Shown here: one piece after another, positions 44,683 through 54,007 of the stretch
Layout: every line of letters begins with the position of its first letter
Position numbering within the stretch: the stretch's first letter is position 1
Source of the DNA: Legionella fallonii LLAP-10
GTDB taxonomy: Bacteria > Pseudomonadota > Gammaproteobacteria > Legionellales > Legionellaceae
NCBI RefSeq assembly: GCF_000953135.1
Contig: NZ_LN614827.1
Location: 2,509,001 to 2,573,000 of the forward strand
Length of the DNA stretch: 64,000 nt
Reading direction: 5' to 3'
Notes under the pieces: model-generated
Databases searched by the model: none
What the model was told of the DNA's origin: nothing
What the model saw: only the letters and a program-made list of their open reading frames with translations
Program-made: the position numbers and the translations under genes

Positions 44683-45195
44683 ATGAATAAAGTGTCAGTA
44701 CTCCTGTTTGCATTACTCATTAGTCTTAGCTGTAAGAATTTTGCAACGGATTTAACTCTTGAGAGCCCTGCTTTTTCTGCAAATAGTATGATTCCTGGCA
44801 AATATACCTGTGATGGGGCAAATCAATCGCCACCTTTATCCTGGAAAGACTCATCAACAGAAACCCAATCTTATGTGTTACTTGTCGATGATCCAGACGC
44901 ATCAGGAGGCACCTGGAATCATTGGGTGTTATTTAACATTCCCGCAAGTATAAAACAACTAAATGAAGGAGCCCTAATTCCTCCTGGAGCAATAAGTGGT
45001 AAAAATAGCTGGAATGGGAATGGCTATAACGGCCCCTGTCCACCCAGCGGAACCCATAGATATTTCTTTAAACTCTATGCATTGAATACCTTATTAAATT
45101 TAAATAGCGCTGCCTCTGAAAATGAGGTGATGGTAGCAATGAGAGAACATCTCATTGCCAGCAGTGAATTAATAGGGCTTTACCAAAAGAAATAG
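44683..45195 (+). CDS. YbhB/YbcL-type phosphatidylethanolamine-binding protein, exported
   Basis: 170 residues with a signal peptide (cleavage near NFATD). PEBP/Raf-kinase-inhibitor-like signature: CDGANQSPPLSW, LLVDDPDASGGTWNHWVLFNIP, and GYNGPCPPSGTHRYFFKLYAL. Function of bacterial members is unclear. Directly follows the MgtC-like gene, so probably co-transcribed. Confidence 0.9.
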   Translation: MNKVSVLLFALLISLSCKNFATDLTLESPAFSANSMIPGKYTCDGANQSPPLSWKDSSTETQSYVLLVDDPDASGGTWNHWVLFNIPASIKQLNEGALIPPGAISGKNSWNGNGYNGPCPPSGTHRYFFKLYALNTLLNLNSAASENEVMVAMREHLIASSELIGLYQKK

Positions 45196-45197
45196 AA

Positions 45198-46886
45198 TTA
45201 ATTAGAACTATCTAACCCTAACATGTATGACTCTTTGCAATAAACTTCTGTAGGATTAAGCAAGGGAGTTAAGTTTTTAGAACACCATCGCTTTGCGGTA
45301 ATGGCAACTAAAGCCCCTTTGTTCTTTTGTAAGGACCAATTGGCATGTTCCAATAGCAAACTGGCAGCATAAGCTTGCGCCATGCTAAACGCAAAACGTC
45401 GCGCAGCGATTTGTTGCTCCTCTTCACCCATAACAGACATGGACTGCATATAAGCCTGCAACACAGTCACTGCAGCAAGAGCGCTCTCTTTAGATGAAGC
45501 CAGTTCTTGCGTATTAATATTGTTCAATCGTCCAACAATATCCTGTAAGAAGGGTTCTGCAGCTTGTTCTTTGCGAATGGCGCGTAATACATCGAGACTT
45601 AGAATATTCGTCGTCCCTTCCCAAATCGCTAAAACTTGAGCATCCCGCAACAAACGAGGGAGGCCAGTATCCTCGACATAACCTGCGCCCCCAAAGGCTT
45701 CTAATGCTTCACTAACAACCTTGATGGCTTGTTTTGCCGTATAGAGTTTGATTAAGGGTGTCAATAACCTAAGTACCGCTGATTCTGATTGACTAGCCTC
45801 TTTAACCTCTTCTTTACCCAAAAGTTCAATGGCATGAAATACCAAATGAAAAGCAGCTTCAAACTCCACTTGCAAATCCGCTAATGTCTCAAAGTGCAGC
45901 CCATGCTCTGAAAGAGGACGCCCAAATGCAACACGTTTCGTAGCATAGTCACGAGCAAGAGCAAGAGCACGGCGCATGTAGCCAACAGCGCAACAGGCAT
46001 TATAAATACGGGTAATATTAAATAGTGAAGAGATCTTTTTTACCCCATCTCCAGGCTCACCAACCAAAATGGCAGAAGCACCATCGAGGGTCAATTCAGC
46101 GGTAGGAAGCGCACGAGTACCTAGTTTATCTTTGAGGCGATTAATACGAATGCCATTAAGATGCCCTCCCTGATCGCGTAATTCTAAATAAAACAAACTA
46201 AGCCCTTTACTACCACTGGGCGCTCCTTCAATACGAGCAAGAGTCATAGCCATTTGTGAAGTAGTTGCCGAGGTAAACCACTTCACACCATGTAGCCTAA
46301 AATGGGAGCCGTCTTGCTTAGCGATGGTGGAGGTATGACTCACATCAGATCCTCCTGTACGTTCTGTCATCCATTGTCCTGAGGTCCAAAATTGATTAGG
46401 ATCTGCAGAGGTCAAATGACTAAAGGCCCTTTGTTTCAAATAATCGTCGCCATAAAGTTCTATAGCTCGTGCGGCGCCATCAGTCATGGCCAGAGGACAA
46501 GTATAGATTGCTGAAGAGGGATGAAAAAGATAAAGCTTAGCAAATTGATGAATACGGGAAAAGGCGCCGTGCTGGCGTTTATAGCCTATTGCTATTAATT
46601 GTTCCTCTGCTGAAATTTTGTCTAATTCTTTCCACGCCTGCGATACTTCAATGTGATCTATTCTTTTTCCCCAGGGATCGTAAGGGATATGTCGAGGAGG
46701 TTCTGCTTCCGCCATTAAGCCTAACTGATAAATATCTGTAATAACACGCTCTCCAAGTTGGCGCAGTTCGGGCTGCAGTTCCATAAAAATTGAATCAGGA
46801 AGCCTCCATTCAAGGTAAGACTTAAGTACTCGATCTTCATCATACTGATTGCCAAGGGCAGGCGGTCTTTGGAAAAATTCGCTCAT
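45198..46886 (-). CDS. AidB-like acyl-CoA dehydrogenase
   Basis: 562 residues from the ATG at 46886 (AGGGAG about 10 bases upstream); the in-frame extension further up is unlike the family. It starts FFQRPPALGNQYDEDRVLKS as AidB does, with QWMTERTGGSDVSHT (FAD/substrate), KWFTSATTSQMAMTLARIEG, and IWEGTTNILSLDVLR with the Glu. AidB-type flavoproteins are linked to alkylation stress. Convergent with the PEBP gene, 2 bases apart. Confidence 0.9.
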   Translation of the reverse strand: MSEFFQRPPALGNQYDEDRVLKSYLEWRLPDSIFMELQPELRQLGERVITDIYQLGLMAEAEPPRHIPYDPWGKRIDHIEVSQAWKELDKISAEEQLIAIGYKRQHGAFSRIHQFAKLYLFHPSSAIYTCPLAMTDGAARAIELYGDDYLKQRAFSHLTSADPNQFWTSGQWMTERTGGSDVSHTSTIAKQDGSHFRLHGVKWFTSATTSQMAMTLARIEGAPSGSKGLSLFYLELRDQGGHLNGIRINRLKDKLGTRALPTAELTLDGASAILVGEPGDGVKKISSLFNITRIYNACCAVGYMRRALALARDYATKRVAFGRPLSEHGLHFETLADLQVEFEAAFHLVFHAIELLGKEEVKEASQSESAVLRLLTPLIKLYTAKQAIKVVSEALEAFGGAGYVEDTGLPRLLRDAQVLAIWEGTTNILSLDVLRAIRKEQAAEPFLQDIVGRLNNINTQELASSKESALAAVTVLQAYMQSMSVMGEEEQQIAARRFAFSMAQAYAASLLLEHANWSLQKNKGALVAITAKRWCSKNLTPLLNPTEVYCKESYMLGLDSSN

Positions 46887-47043
46887 ATTAGTGGTACTCC
46901 CTTTCCTATTTTGACTATCTACCTTAACAACTCCAATTGGTAAGTCAAGGATAGATAGGAACAATACTCTTTTAATAATTTCTTAATTTTTTTTTATTAT
47001 AATACTGAGTAATATTTATCCAAATTGTTTTAATGGAAATACA

Positions 47044-47928
47044 ATGCCAAAAAGTCAAAAAGATAAAAAGTATACAAACCTACGTGAACAGCACTATTAT
47101 AAAGAATCAGGTAAAAAAGTTTTTCATATAGAAGACAAGAAAGAGCAAGAGAAAATTGATGCATTTATGAAAAGGCATTCGACTACTCCGGCTAGTACTG
47201 CTCGTGAATCAGGCTTTTCATCTTATTTATTTGAGATAAATAAAGTTAGAATAAATAAGGCTATGCTGCAAAAGCAAAAGACAGATGAGGGTACCTATTT
47301 TCTTTCAAGATCCTCTGCAGCTCCTAAGTTACCTGTTTCCTGCCTTGCATCAGCAGAACATGTTGTCGCGATGCAAGATGAAGTTAGTGATTTTAAATCA
47401 GAATTGGAACCTGCTACAAAACAACAGGTCATGTATCAAGTTTTACTATCCTGCAGTACAAAAAGACTGAATGTCAAAAGAGAAACCGCTGCCATTTTAA
47501 AAAAAATCACCCAATATGATGAATCGTTAAATAAGAATAATGTCAGTATTACCTATAATAAAGAAAAACGTATTTTTGATATTCAAGTCAGTACCCAAGT
47601 GGCCGATATTCAGTTATTGATTCGCTCTCTAACTAGCGTTAAAAAATATAACATCACTAGTTGTGATTTTGCGGACATAAGTTTAAACCAAGGGGTTTGT
47701 TTGGTTAAGGAAGATACCTCCAATCCCATTCATGCCCTAGTCAATATTGCAGATTCTGATGGTGAAAAAGGGTTTCTTGAGCGCGATGCCGGTACTACAT
47801 CAGGACTCAACGCATCGTCTTACCAAGACAGCAATTGGACGTTTAACTTCTTCAAAAATTTGGATGATATGCTACAACAAACGGCTTATCCTCGGAATAC
47901 TTTCGCTATAAAAATTTTTAAACCATAG
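47044..47928 (+). CDS. Unknown protein, effector-like
   Basis: 294 residues, no family recognised. Very basic N-terminus (MPKSQKDKKYTNLREQHYYK), no signal peptide or membrane helix, Ser/Ala-rich patch near 80-100, mixed alpha/beta C-terminal half. Weak Shine-Dalgarno. Lies alone between aidB-like and a solute-binding protein gene. Could be an effector, but no specific motif shows that. Confidence 0.55.
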   Translation: MPKSQKDKKYTNLREQHYYKESGKKVFHIEDKKEQEKIDAFMKRHSTTPASTARESGFSSYLFEINKVRINKAMLQKQKTDEGTYFLSRSSAAPKLPVSCLASAEHVVAMQDEVSDFKSELEPATKQQVMYQVLLSCSTKRLNVKRETAAILKKITQYDESLNKNNVSITYNKEKRIFDIQVSTQVADIQLLIRSLTSVKKYNITSCDFADISLNQGVCLVKEDTSNPIHALVNIADSDGEKGFLERDAGTTSGLNASSYQDSNWTFNFFKNLDDMLQQTAYPRNTFAIKIFKP

Positions 47929-48005
47929 TTTGGAACAAAATGAGCCGGCTGTCCTGGTTAAGAGGGAAATAAAGTAAACTGGCTCCTTAACCTGACTATG
48001 CGCGT

Positions 48006-48093
48006 TAGTCGTCATCCTGAGGAGCTTGCGACGAAGGAGCCCCCCGCTATTCAGGAGATCCCTCGCTATGCTCGGGATGACATTTTTCCTTAA
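48006..48093. repeat. Dispersed palindromic repeat (CCTGAGGA...CGGGATGACA type)
   Basis: GTCATCCTGAGGAGC and GGAGATCCCTCGCTATGCTC with GGGATGACA form a long imperfect palindrome. It is related to the repeat at 2480-2590. It lies between convergent genes and may also act as a terminator. Confidence 0.6.
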
Positions 48094-48138
48094 CCTAATG
48101 GCAATGTCCCGACGGCTATAGACCAAAGAGCCTGAACG

Positions 48139-48870
48139 TTAATTTATAATAAATTGAAAATAATAGTTATATAAATTAGTAAAAGTTCCATCCGTCTGAA
48201 ACTGGAGTATTGCCTTGTTAATCTGATCAATTTTGTCTTTATTCGCTGGCATAGCGGCAATCCCTATACCATCACCCACCTGAAAATGCTCACTTAATAC
48301 TCTCACCCTATCCGAGAACTGTTGCTTTAAATAGAGAGCACTTAAATAATTCATAAAAATGGCATCTATTTTGCCCTCGTTTAGGTCCATGGCTATAGAA
48401 GTAAATACCTCATAAGGCACAATGCTTATTTGCTGATTAAAGCGTTCGCTTAGATAATCGATGTATGCTTTGCCATGAAGAGCCCCTACTTTTTTACCTT
48501 GTAATGCGCTCACATTATCAATAGAAGAGTTCTTGCTCACGAGAAAACCCGCATCACTTGTTAGATAAGGAAGACTAAAAATAATACTATTTTGCTGATT
48601 TTGGGTAATCACCATAGCACCAATGGCTAAATCAATTTTATTTTCCTTTAATGCATCAGTTAATTCGATATATTTCATAGGGATAAATTCACAATCCCAA
48701 CTCAAGCGTTGACAAGCCTTTTTCATATAATCTATATCAAAACCCGAAACTCCTTGTTTAGGATCATTAATAGAATAAGGAGGAGCATACTTTGGTGTTC
48801 CAATTTTGATTTTGGCTTGAGCGGAAATACAAAAACAGCATAATAAAATGATGAGGCAGATATTTTTCAT
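48139..48870 (-). CDS. Periplasmic amino-acid-binding protein (SBP family 3)
   Basis: 243 residues from the ATG at 48870 (AGG 8 bases upstream). Signal peptide ending ISAQA. Family 3 solute-binding pattern: YAPPYSINDPKQGVSGFDIDYMKKACQRL, IDLAIGAMVITQNQQNSIIFSLPYL, and GKKVGALHGKAYIDYL. Binds polar amino acids (arginine/glutamine-type) for an ABC importer; the permease and ATPase are not next to it. Confidence 0.87.
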   Translation of the reverse strand: MKNICLIILLCCFCISAQAKIKIGTPKYAPPYSINDPKQGVSGFDIDYMKKACQRLSWDCEFIPMKYIELTDALKENKIDLAIGAMVITQNQQNSIIFSLPYLTSDAGFLVSKNSSIDNVSALQGKKVGALHGKAYIDYLSERFNQQISIVPYEVFTSIAMDLNEGKIDAIFMNYLSALYLKQQFSDRVRVLSEHFQVGDGIGIAAMPANKDKIDQINKAILQFQTDGTFTNLYNYYFQFIIN

Positions 48871-49152
48871 GTTTTTAACCTGCATCGTGAACTATTTATC
48901 TTGATTATAGAACAGTTCCTAATAGATGAAGCAATTTTCCTCCCTAGTAGCATTTAGAAAGCTGTTTACTTTATACTGACATTAATCAATGTCATATGAA
49001 TGCTTGCGTCTATAATGTACATAACCAATGTAATCGTTCGTATAATGGCGTCAACTTAAGGATGTGTAGCCGTCGCAATCCGAGATTGAGGCTAGATTCT
49101 TGTATTATACGAGTTCGTTCCCTGGGTATGCTTAAATCATGAAGGAGATTAG
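48871..49152. other. Intergenic region
   Basis: No gene seen. A loose dyad CGTATAAT (about 49039-49046) and ATTATACG (about 49104-49111) flanks a GC-richer stretch. AAGGAGATTAG just before 49153 is the ribosome-binding site of the next gene. Confidence 0.3.
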
Positions 49153-49395
49153 ATGAAACGAGTTATTTTATTATTTTTATTTTCCAGCGCACTTTTTGCG
49201 GTCCAATCCCCTTCACCAACAGTGGAAAATGCGTGCACTAGCTGCTCTCATCAATGTACTAGAGCGTATGAACATCAGGCTGGCCTTTGCATGCCTTATA
49301 TAGGAAACACCTTAGATAAATTTCCTAAAGCATGCCAAGAAATTAATAATACGTTTAATGACTGTCAAAGCAAATGTCCTTGTGCATCCAATTAA
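49153..49395 (+). CDS. Small secreted cysteine-rich protein
   Basis: 80 residues: signal peptide (MKRVILLFLFSSALFAVQ), then a mature part of about 60 residues with eight Cys (CTSCSHQC, LCMPY, ACQE, DCQSKCPC). An even number of Cys in an exported protein suggests four disulfides. AAGGAG 6 bases upstream. No family recognised. Confidence 0.7.
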   Translation: MKRVILLFLFSSALFAVQSPSPTVENACTSCSHQCTRAYEHQAGLCMPYIGNTLDKFPKACQEINNTFNDCQSKCPCASN

Positions 49396-49523
49396 ACAGG
49401 AATATAAATATAAGGATGTTTATTCTATTCAAAGCAACACATCCAGTGGTAGGAAAACGGCAATAAAAATAAAATGGTCTATAATTTACAGATAACTATC
49501 TAAATTTAAGGAGCAGGAGCCAG

Positions 49524-49784
49524 ATGATAGAATATACGTATAGGGAATTTAAAATTCAGTACGATATAAAACATGAAAAAAGGGATATCAATTTATATAG
49601 AGCTTATGGCTATGCACAATGTGTAAAAAATAAAAAAAATAACAATCCCAAGATTAATTTTACAACTGAATTTCCCACAATAGAGGGAGCTCAAGAAGGA
49701 ATAAAAAAAATCATTAAAGATTATATAGATTTTGAGTGGGATCAATTTAATAAAATAAAAAATGAGCTTTCTAGAGTAAGCTAA
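49524..49784 (+). CDS. Small hypothetical protein
   Basis: 86 residues, strong ribosome-binding site (AAGGAG) before the ATG. Lys/Asn/Tyr-rich, alpha-beta pattern with EGAQEGIKKIIKDYIDFEWD helix; no signal peptide. Function unknown. Confidence 0.55.
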   Translation: MIEYTYREFKIQYDIKHEKRDINLYRAYGYAQCVKNKKNNNPKINFTTEFPTIEGAQEGIKKIIKDYIDFEWDQFNKIKNELSRVS

Positions 49785-49938
49785 TGAGAATTCAACATAG
49801 ATGCTAGTAGTGAGTGCATCGGTCAACATTATGAGTATGATGCGCCAAATAGCCTCGCCCCCTGATAAGGACTGAATAGAGTTCTTTCGAAAGAAGTCTA
49901 ATGTCAGCTTAAGGATTTTGAGGTAATCATAGGTTGGC

Positions 49939-51360
49939 TTAAGAATCAGATAAGTCAGATAATCCTGTAGCTATGGGATTAACCCCTATATTAGGATTAA
50001 CACCACAATCATCAAGCAATTTGAGTAAATTATTTCCCTTACGAGTTAATCGCTTAATACAGTATTCATCTAGATAACTTTTTAAGACATAATAATAATC
50101 AGGTAGAGTCATAATCTTCAGTATTTTCTCAGCCCTATCCAAGTGATGGGCGATTCCATGATCACAAGCCTGAAATAAGACCGCCCCTAGCATGGCGACA
50201 ATACTTGCCTGTCGTTGAGGATTAGACTGATAAAAGCGTTGAATACATTCATCAAGAGCCCTATCTTTATCCCATTCAATCCACTCATCATAAAGATACA
50301 TCGCCATATCTGAATTAAAATTATCAGCATTGATCAGCTCCTGCATGGCATAAGCCACTGGAACCACTGCTTGCACGTTAGCCCAAGAACAGTTGCCACT
50401 AATTTGTGACTTAATAGGTAATTGAGCTACAGGCACTAAACCTAATTGCTGGTTAATTGCTTGATGAAAATAACGTCTACTTTGTTTTTTATACAAAGAT
50501 TCTTGAATAAATCTTACTGTCAGTGCTTCAGGTCTGGTAATCCTATAAATATTGGCGCTCCCTTCTTTAAGACTATTCTCACCTCGATCAATTTTCGCCC
50601 ACCACTGATGAAAACGAATAAAACAAAAAGCATGCCCGCGACTGGCTACAGGCAAAATAAGCATAGGCGCATTTAGTAATTCTTTTATGCGATGAAGTTG
50701 ACTGTCATTCAGCCTAGGCTGATGTTGGTATTGTAACAGCTCATCTGCATCTGCAAACGCATCCATAATAGTATGGATCAAGGGAAAAAGATCTCGTAAA
50801 TGGCGGGTAGAATAGCTACTAATAAACCGGCGTAAAGAATCCTTCACCACAGCAACAGTAAACTCTAAAATAAACCCTTCATAATCTAACTCAATAAATT
50901 CGCCTTTAGCATTTACAATATCGACATCACCTTGCAATTCAAAACGATGTCCCAAAAGCTTGGCGTTTATAAAATCTTGAGCAAAATCCAGTTTAGCTCC
51001 AAACTGATAGAGCAAATGCTTTAGAGGATCTTGGCCACGTAACACGGGATAAACTAATACAGACAGTCCATTTCGTGTATACGCATTCGCATCAGCTCCA
51101 TTGGTTAATAACAAACGAGTCATTTCCAAATCATTGTTATCTACGGCCCAATGCAAGGGAGTTCGCCCTGTAACATCAGGCTTATTGACATCAACTTGAC
51201 GATGAATTAATTGTTCAGCAATTTTGACTTGGCGAGTAATGGCGCATTCAATTAAAGGAGTAAAACCATATTCATCAATATCATCTAAAGAATTTCCTTC
51301 GCGCAGATAGGCCTCAAACTCAGGCATTCTATGGCTGATAATGTCATTAGCGATAGTCAT
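49939..51360 (-). CDS. legA3: AnkH/LegA3-like ankyrin-repeat effector with a Cys-protease-like domain
   Basis: 473 residues. Residues about 28-125 are three to four ankyrin repeats (YGFTPLIECAITRQVKIAEQ, TGRTPLHWAVDNNDLEMTRL, GADANAYTRNG). The C-terminal part has SRGHAFCFIRF (His243) and SGNCSWANVQ (Cys324), which read as the His and Cys of a papain-like site; Asp258 may complete it. Legionella AnkH/LegA3 is a core effector with ankyrin repeats and such a domain, and the length agrees as far as I recall. Stop to start distance with the Smr-like gene is zero, so they are co-transcribed. Confidence 0.75.
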   Translation of the reverse strand: MTIANDIISHRMPEFEAYLREGNSLDDIDEYGFTPLIECAITRQVKIAEQLIHRQVDVNKPDVTGRTPLHWAVDNNDLEMTRLLLTNGADANAYTRNGLSVLVYPVLRGQDPLKHLLYQFGAKLDFAQDFINAKLLGHRFELQGDVDIVNAKGEFIELDYEGFILEFTVAVVKDSLRRFISSYSTRHLRDLFPLIHTIMDAFADADELLQYQHQPRLNDSQLHRIKELLNAPMLILPVASRGHAFCFIRFHQWWAKIDRGENSLKEGSANIYRITRPEALTVRFIQESLYKKQSRRYFHQAINQQLGLVPVAQLPIKSQISGNCSWANVQAVVPVAYAMQELINADNFNSDMAMYLYDEWIEWDKDRALDECIQRFYQSNPQRQASIVAMLGAVLFQACDHGIAHHLDRAEKILKIMTLPDYYYVLKSYLDEYCIKRLTRKGNNLLKLLDDCGVNPNIGVNPIATGLSDLSDS

Positions 51361-52134
51361 TTAGGGCCCCCGAGGGGTTGGTGTGGAAGTAAATCGAGGC
51401 ATATTTCCTAGACGTAATTGTTTTTCCTTTTCTTGCTCTCTTTTCTCGTTATCAAACTCACGCCGTGCTTTGGTATTTAATGGGGGTTCAGGATTTAAAT
51501 TCGGATCAATTCCATCAAAGCGCTGACTATCTAATGCAGGATGTTGCAAAATACTATTTTGCAATTCTCCCTCAGGACCTGCTTTGGGCTCCTCATCTGA
51601 ATGCTCACGTGCTTTAACTGGAGCTAATTGTCGCTCCCCTTGTTGTTCTGCAAGCCGTCTTTTTCTTTCCATAGATCGGGTTTCTGCAACCAAGAAAGAA
51701 CTTTCGCGCCCTTTCGTAGGTAAACGAGTAGGTAAATCCGTGCGAGATGCTTTTTTCAGTAGTACATAAACAGCTTCTAAACCACCATCTTTGACTTGAG
51801 CACTATAAAAAGCTAATACCTCATCCAATTGAGGTAGCCATTGATTTACCAGGTTTTTTATTAAAGGGGGCACGCCGTGACGACTATCTTTCCCATGAAT
51901 AATCAATACACATCGCTCATAAATTTGTGCCTGACTTGAGATAAATTGTATTAGAGCTTCACGAGCTGCTTCTGTTTTCAACCCCTTTAAATCAAGCATT
52001 GCATCCCATGCAATTTGTCCATTTTTAAGCGCGTGCACGCTTTTGGTCGGTACTCGTGATTTGGAGTACGACAAAACAGCATCTGAAGTAACCGGATCGC
52101 TAATAAAATCCGACAAAGAATAATTTGTAGCCAT
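51361..52134 (-). CDS. Divergent Smr-domain protein (paralogue of SmrB)
   Basis: 257 residues from the ATG at 52134 (GGA 6 bases upstream). Residues about 10-145 match the SmrB-like gene at 56146 (ALKNGQIAWDAMLDLKGLKT, LIIHGKDSRHGVPPLIKNLV). The motif LDLHG is LDLKG here, so the conserved His is lost, while HGK is kept. A long Glu/Arg/Lys-rich tail (about 150-257) follows and is absent from the paralogue. Upstream of and coupled to the ankyrin gene. Whether it still cuts RNA is doubtful. Confidence 0.78.
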   Translation of the reverse strand: MATNYSLSDFISDPVTSDAVLSYSKSRVPTKSVHALKNGQIAWDAMLDLKGLKTEAAREALIQFISSQAQIYERCVLIIHGKDSRHGVPPLIKNLVNQWLPQLDEVLAFYSAQVKDGGLEAVYVLLKKASRTDLPTRLPTKGRESSFLVAETRSMERKRRLAEQQGERQLAPVKAREHSDEEPKAGPEGELQNSILQHPALDSQRFDGIDPNLNPEPPLNTKARREFDNEKREQEKEKQLRLGNMPRFTSTPTPRGP

Positions 52135-52440
52135 TTTTTCCACAATGTAACAGTTATCTTTAAAGTATAACTTAGGTTAAAAAAACTAGAATATTTTTTC
52201 TAAATACAGATCACCGTAATACTCAACAATTGAGCTGATTGTATTTTTGTTATTTTCATTATTGAGTATATACCTAAAAGATGAGATGAACAATTTGAAC
52301 ATGTTTCTATCATTAGTCATGGATGCAAAAAACACTTGGGCCAATTGATATTCGCTCTATGCGACGGCTGCGGACATAGCCCAGATACAGCAAAAGAAAT
52401 ACTCATCGGGCTTTGGCCATAGCCGAAACATCATTCTAAG
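52135..52440. other. Intergenic region upstream of the Smr-like gene
   Basis: AT-rich with no gene seen; it should hold the promoter of the minus-strand Smr-like/ankyrin operon. It ends where the 95-bp array begins. Confidence 0.3.
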
Positions 52441-52770
52441 GCCCTCTCCCTAACCCTCTCCCGCGATTGAGTATTTAGTTCCAATCAAAATTTCTCACGC
52501 GGGCGAGGGGACTTTTCGTGCCATCTGAATATTATACTGACTCTTATTCCCTCTCCATCAATTGAGTATTTAGTTCTAATCAAAATTTCTCGCGCGGACG
52601 AGGGAACTTTTCGTGCCATCTGAATATTATTCTGACTCTTACTCCCTCTCCATCAATTGAGTATTTAGTTCTAATCAAAATTCCTCGCGCGGACGAGGGA
52701 ACTTTTCGTGCCATCTGAATATTATTCTGACTCTTACTCCCTCTCCACCGAGGGAGAGGGGGAATGTACT
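52441..52770. repeat. 95-bp tandem repeat array with conserved GC stem
   Basis: Three units with ATTGAGTATTTAGTTC at 52466, 52561 and 52656 (spacing 95 each). Each has AATCAAAATTTCTC or close, CGCGGGCGAGGG or CGCGGACGAGGG, ACTTTTCGTGCCATCTGAATATTA, and ACTCCCTCTCC. The left edge CCCTCTCCCTAACCCTCTCC + CGCG and CGCGGG form the same stem as the array at 42787, with a different AT-rich loop. Confidence 0.88.
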
Positions 52771-52856
52771 TCATTTCTTCCTTGGCTTAACGGCTATGGG
52801 CTGGTCCTAATGTTGGGTCATGAGCTTAACCTACATATGATGACTCTGTTACCTAA

Positions 52857-53879
52857 TCACAAAAAATCTCTTTGCAAAATTTCAGCGATTTGTACGGCGT
52901 TCGTTGCCGCACCTTTACGAATATTGTCTGCAACAACCCATAAATTTAATCCGCAAGGATGAGAAATATCTTGTCTAATGCGACCAACAAAGACCTCATC
53001 GCGCCCTATAGCATTCCCTATAGCCGTCGGGTAATCTAATTTCACCGTATTATCCACCACCTTAACACCAGGAGCTTTGGACAAAATGGTACGTGCTTCG
53101 GATGCAGTCATTGGCCTTTTCAGTTCAACATGAATGGCTTCAGAATGACCATAAATAACAGGAACCCGGACTGCGGTAGGATTAACAGAAATATTGTCAT
53201 CTTCCATGATTTTGTGTGTTTCCCAAACCATTTTCATTTCTTCACGAGTATAGCCATTTTCTTCAAACTGATCGATATGAGGAATAGCATTAAACGCAAT
53301 TTGCTTCGGATACACATCCACTGTTGCAGGCCGACCATTTAATAAATCACTCACCTGAGTAATCAGTTCACTAATCGCCTTTTTCCCTGTGCCCGAGACC
53401 GATTGATAAGTAGCAACGTTAATTCGAGCAATACCTGCCGCGTCATATAAAGGCTTTAGCGCAACGACCATCTGAATAGTGGAACAATTAGGATTAGCAA
53501 TGATCCCTCTTTTAGTATATTCAGCAATTCGATGAGGATTTACCTCTGGAACTACTAAAGGAATATCGTCCTCATAGCGAAAACAGGAGGTATTATCAAT
53601 AACGATACATCCCTCAGCAACTGCCTTAGGGGCATACTCTTTAGAAACAGAGCCTCCTGCTGAAAATAATGCGATATCTGCTTTGCTGAAATCGAATTCG
53701 GCCAAATCCAAAACATCCAGCACTTGGTTTCTAAAGGTCACCGTTTTCCCTACTGAGCGAGAACTAGCCAATGGATATAATGTATCTACTGGAAAATCTC
53801 TTTCTTCCAATACTGTTAAAAACGTTTCCCCAACAGCTCCTGTTGCACCTACTATGGCTACATTTAATCGTCTGCTCAT
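52857..53879 (-). CDS. asd: Aspartate-semialdehyde dehydrogenase
   Basis: 340 residues. Reduces aspartyl phosphate to the semialdehyde, leading to Lys/DAP, Thr and Met. NADP loop VAIVGATGAVGETFL, active-site NPNCSTIQ (Cys132), SVSGTGKKAI and RVPVIYGHSEAIHVEL. Complete, of normal length. Minus strand with aroC and prmB upstream, though 128 bases apart. Confidence 0.95.
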   Translation of the reverse strand: MSRRLNVAIVGATGAVGETFLTVLEERDFPVDTLYPLASSRSVGKTVTFRNQVLDVLDLAEFDFSKADIALFSAGGSVSKEYAPKAVAEGCIVIDNTSCFRYEDDIPLVVPEVNPHRIAEYTKRGIIANPNCSTIQMVVALKPLYDAAGIARINVATYQSVSGTGKKAISELITQVSDLLNGRPATVDVYPKQIAFNAIPHIDQFEENGYTREEMKMVWETHKIMEDDNISVNPTAVRVPVIYGHSEAIHVELKRPMTASEARTILSKAPGVKVVDNTVKLDYPTAIGNAIGRDEVFVGRIRQDISHPCGLNLWVVADNIRKGAATNAVQIAEILQRDFL

Positions 53880-54007
53880 TATTATAACCTCTTCATTTCG
53901 TCGTCGTTTCGTAATAAACCTCTTTCACAATAAAGAGGTCTAATGTGGGCTAGGGGTTGTTGAGAATTCGCTATTTCAGCTCAGAATAGTAGAATTATCA
54001 ATAACAC

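Noticed and set aside
52441-52770. CRISPR array or coding repeat
   Set aside because: The 95-bp period has no unique spacers; the short open frame that crosses it (52580-52774, minus) only translates the repeat and has no ribosome-binding site.
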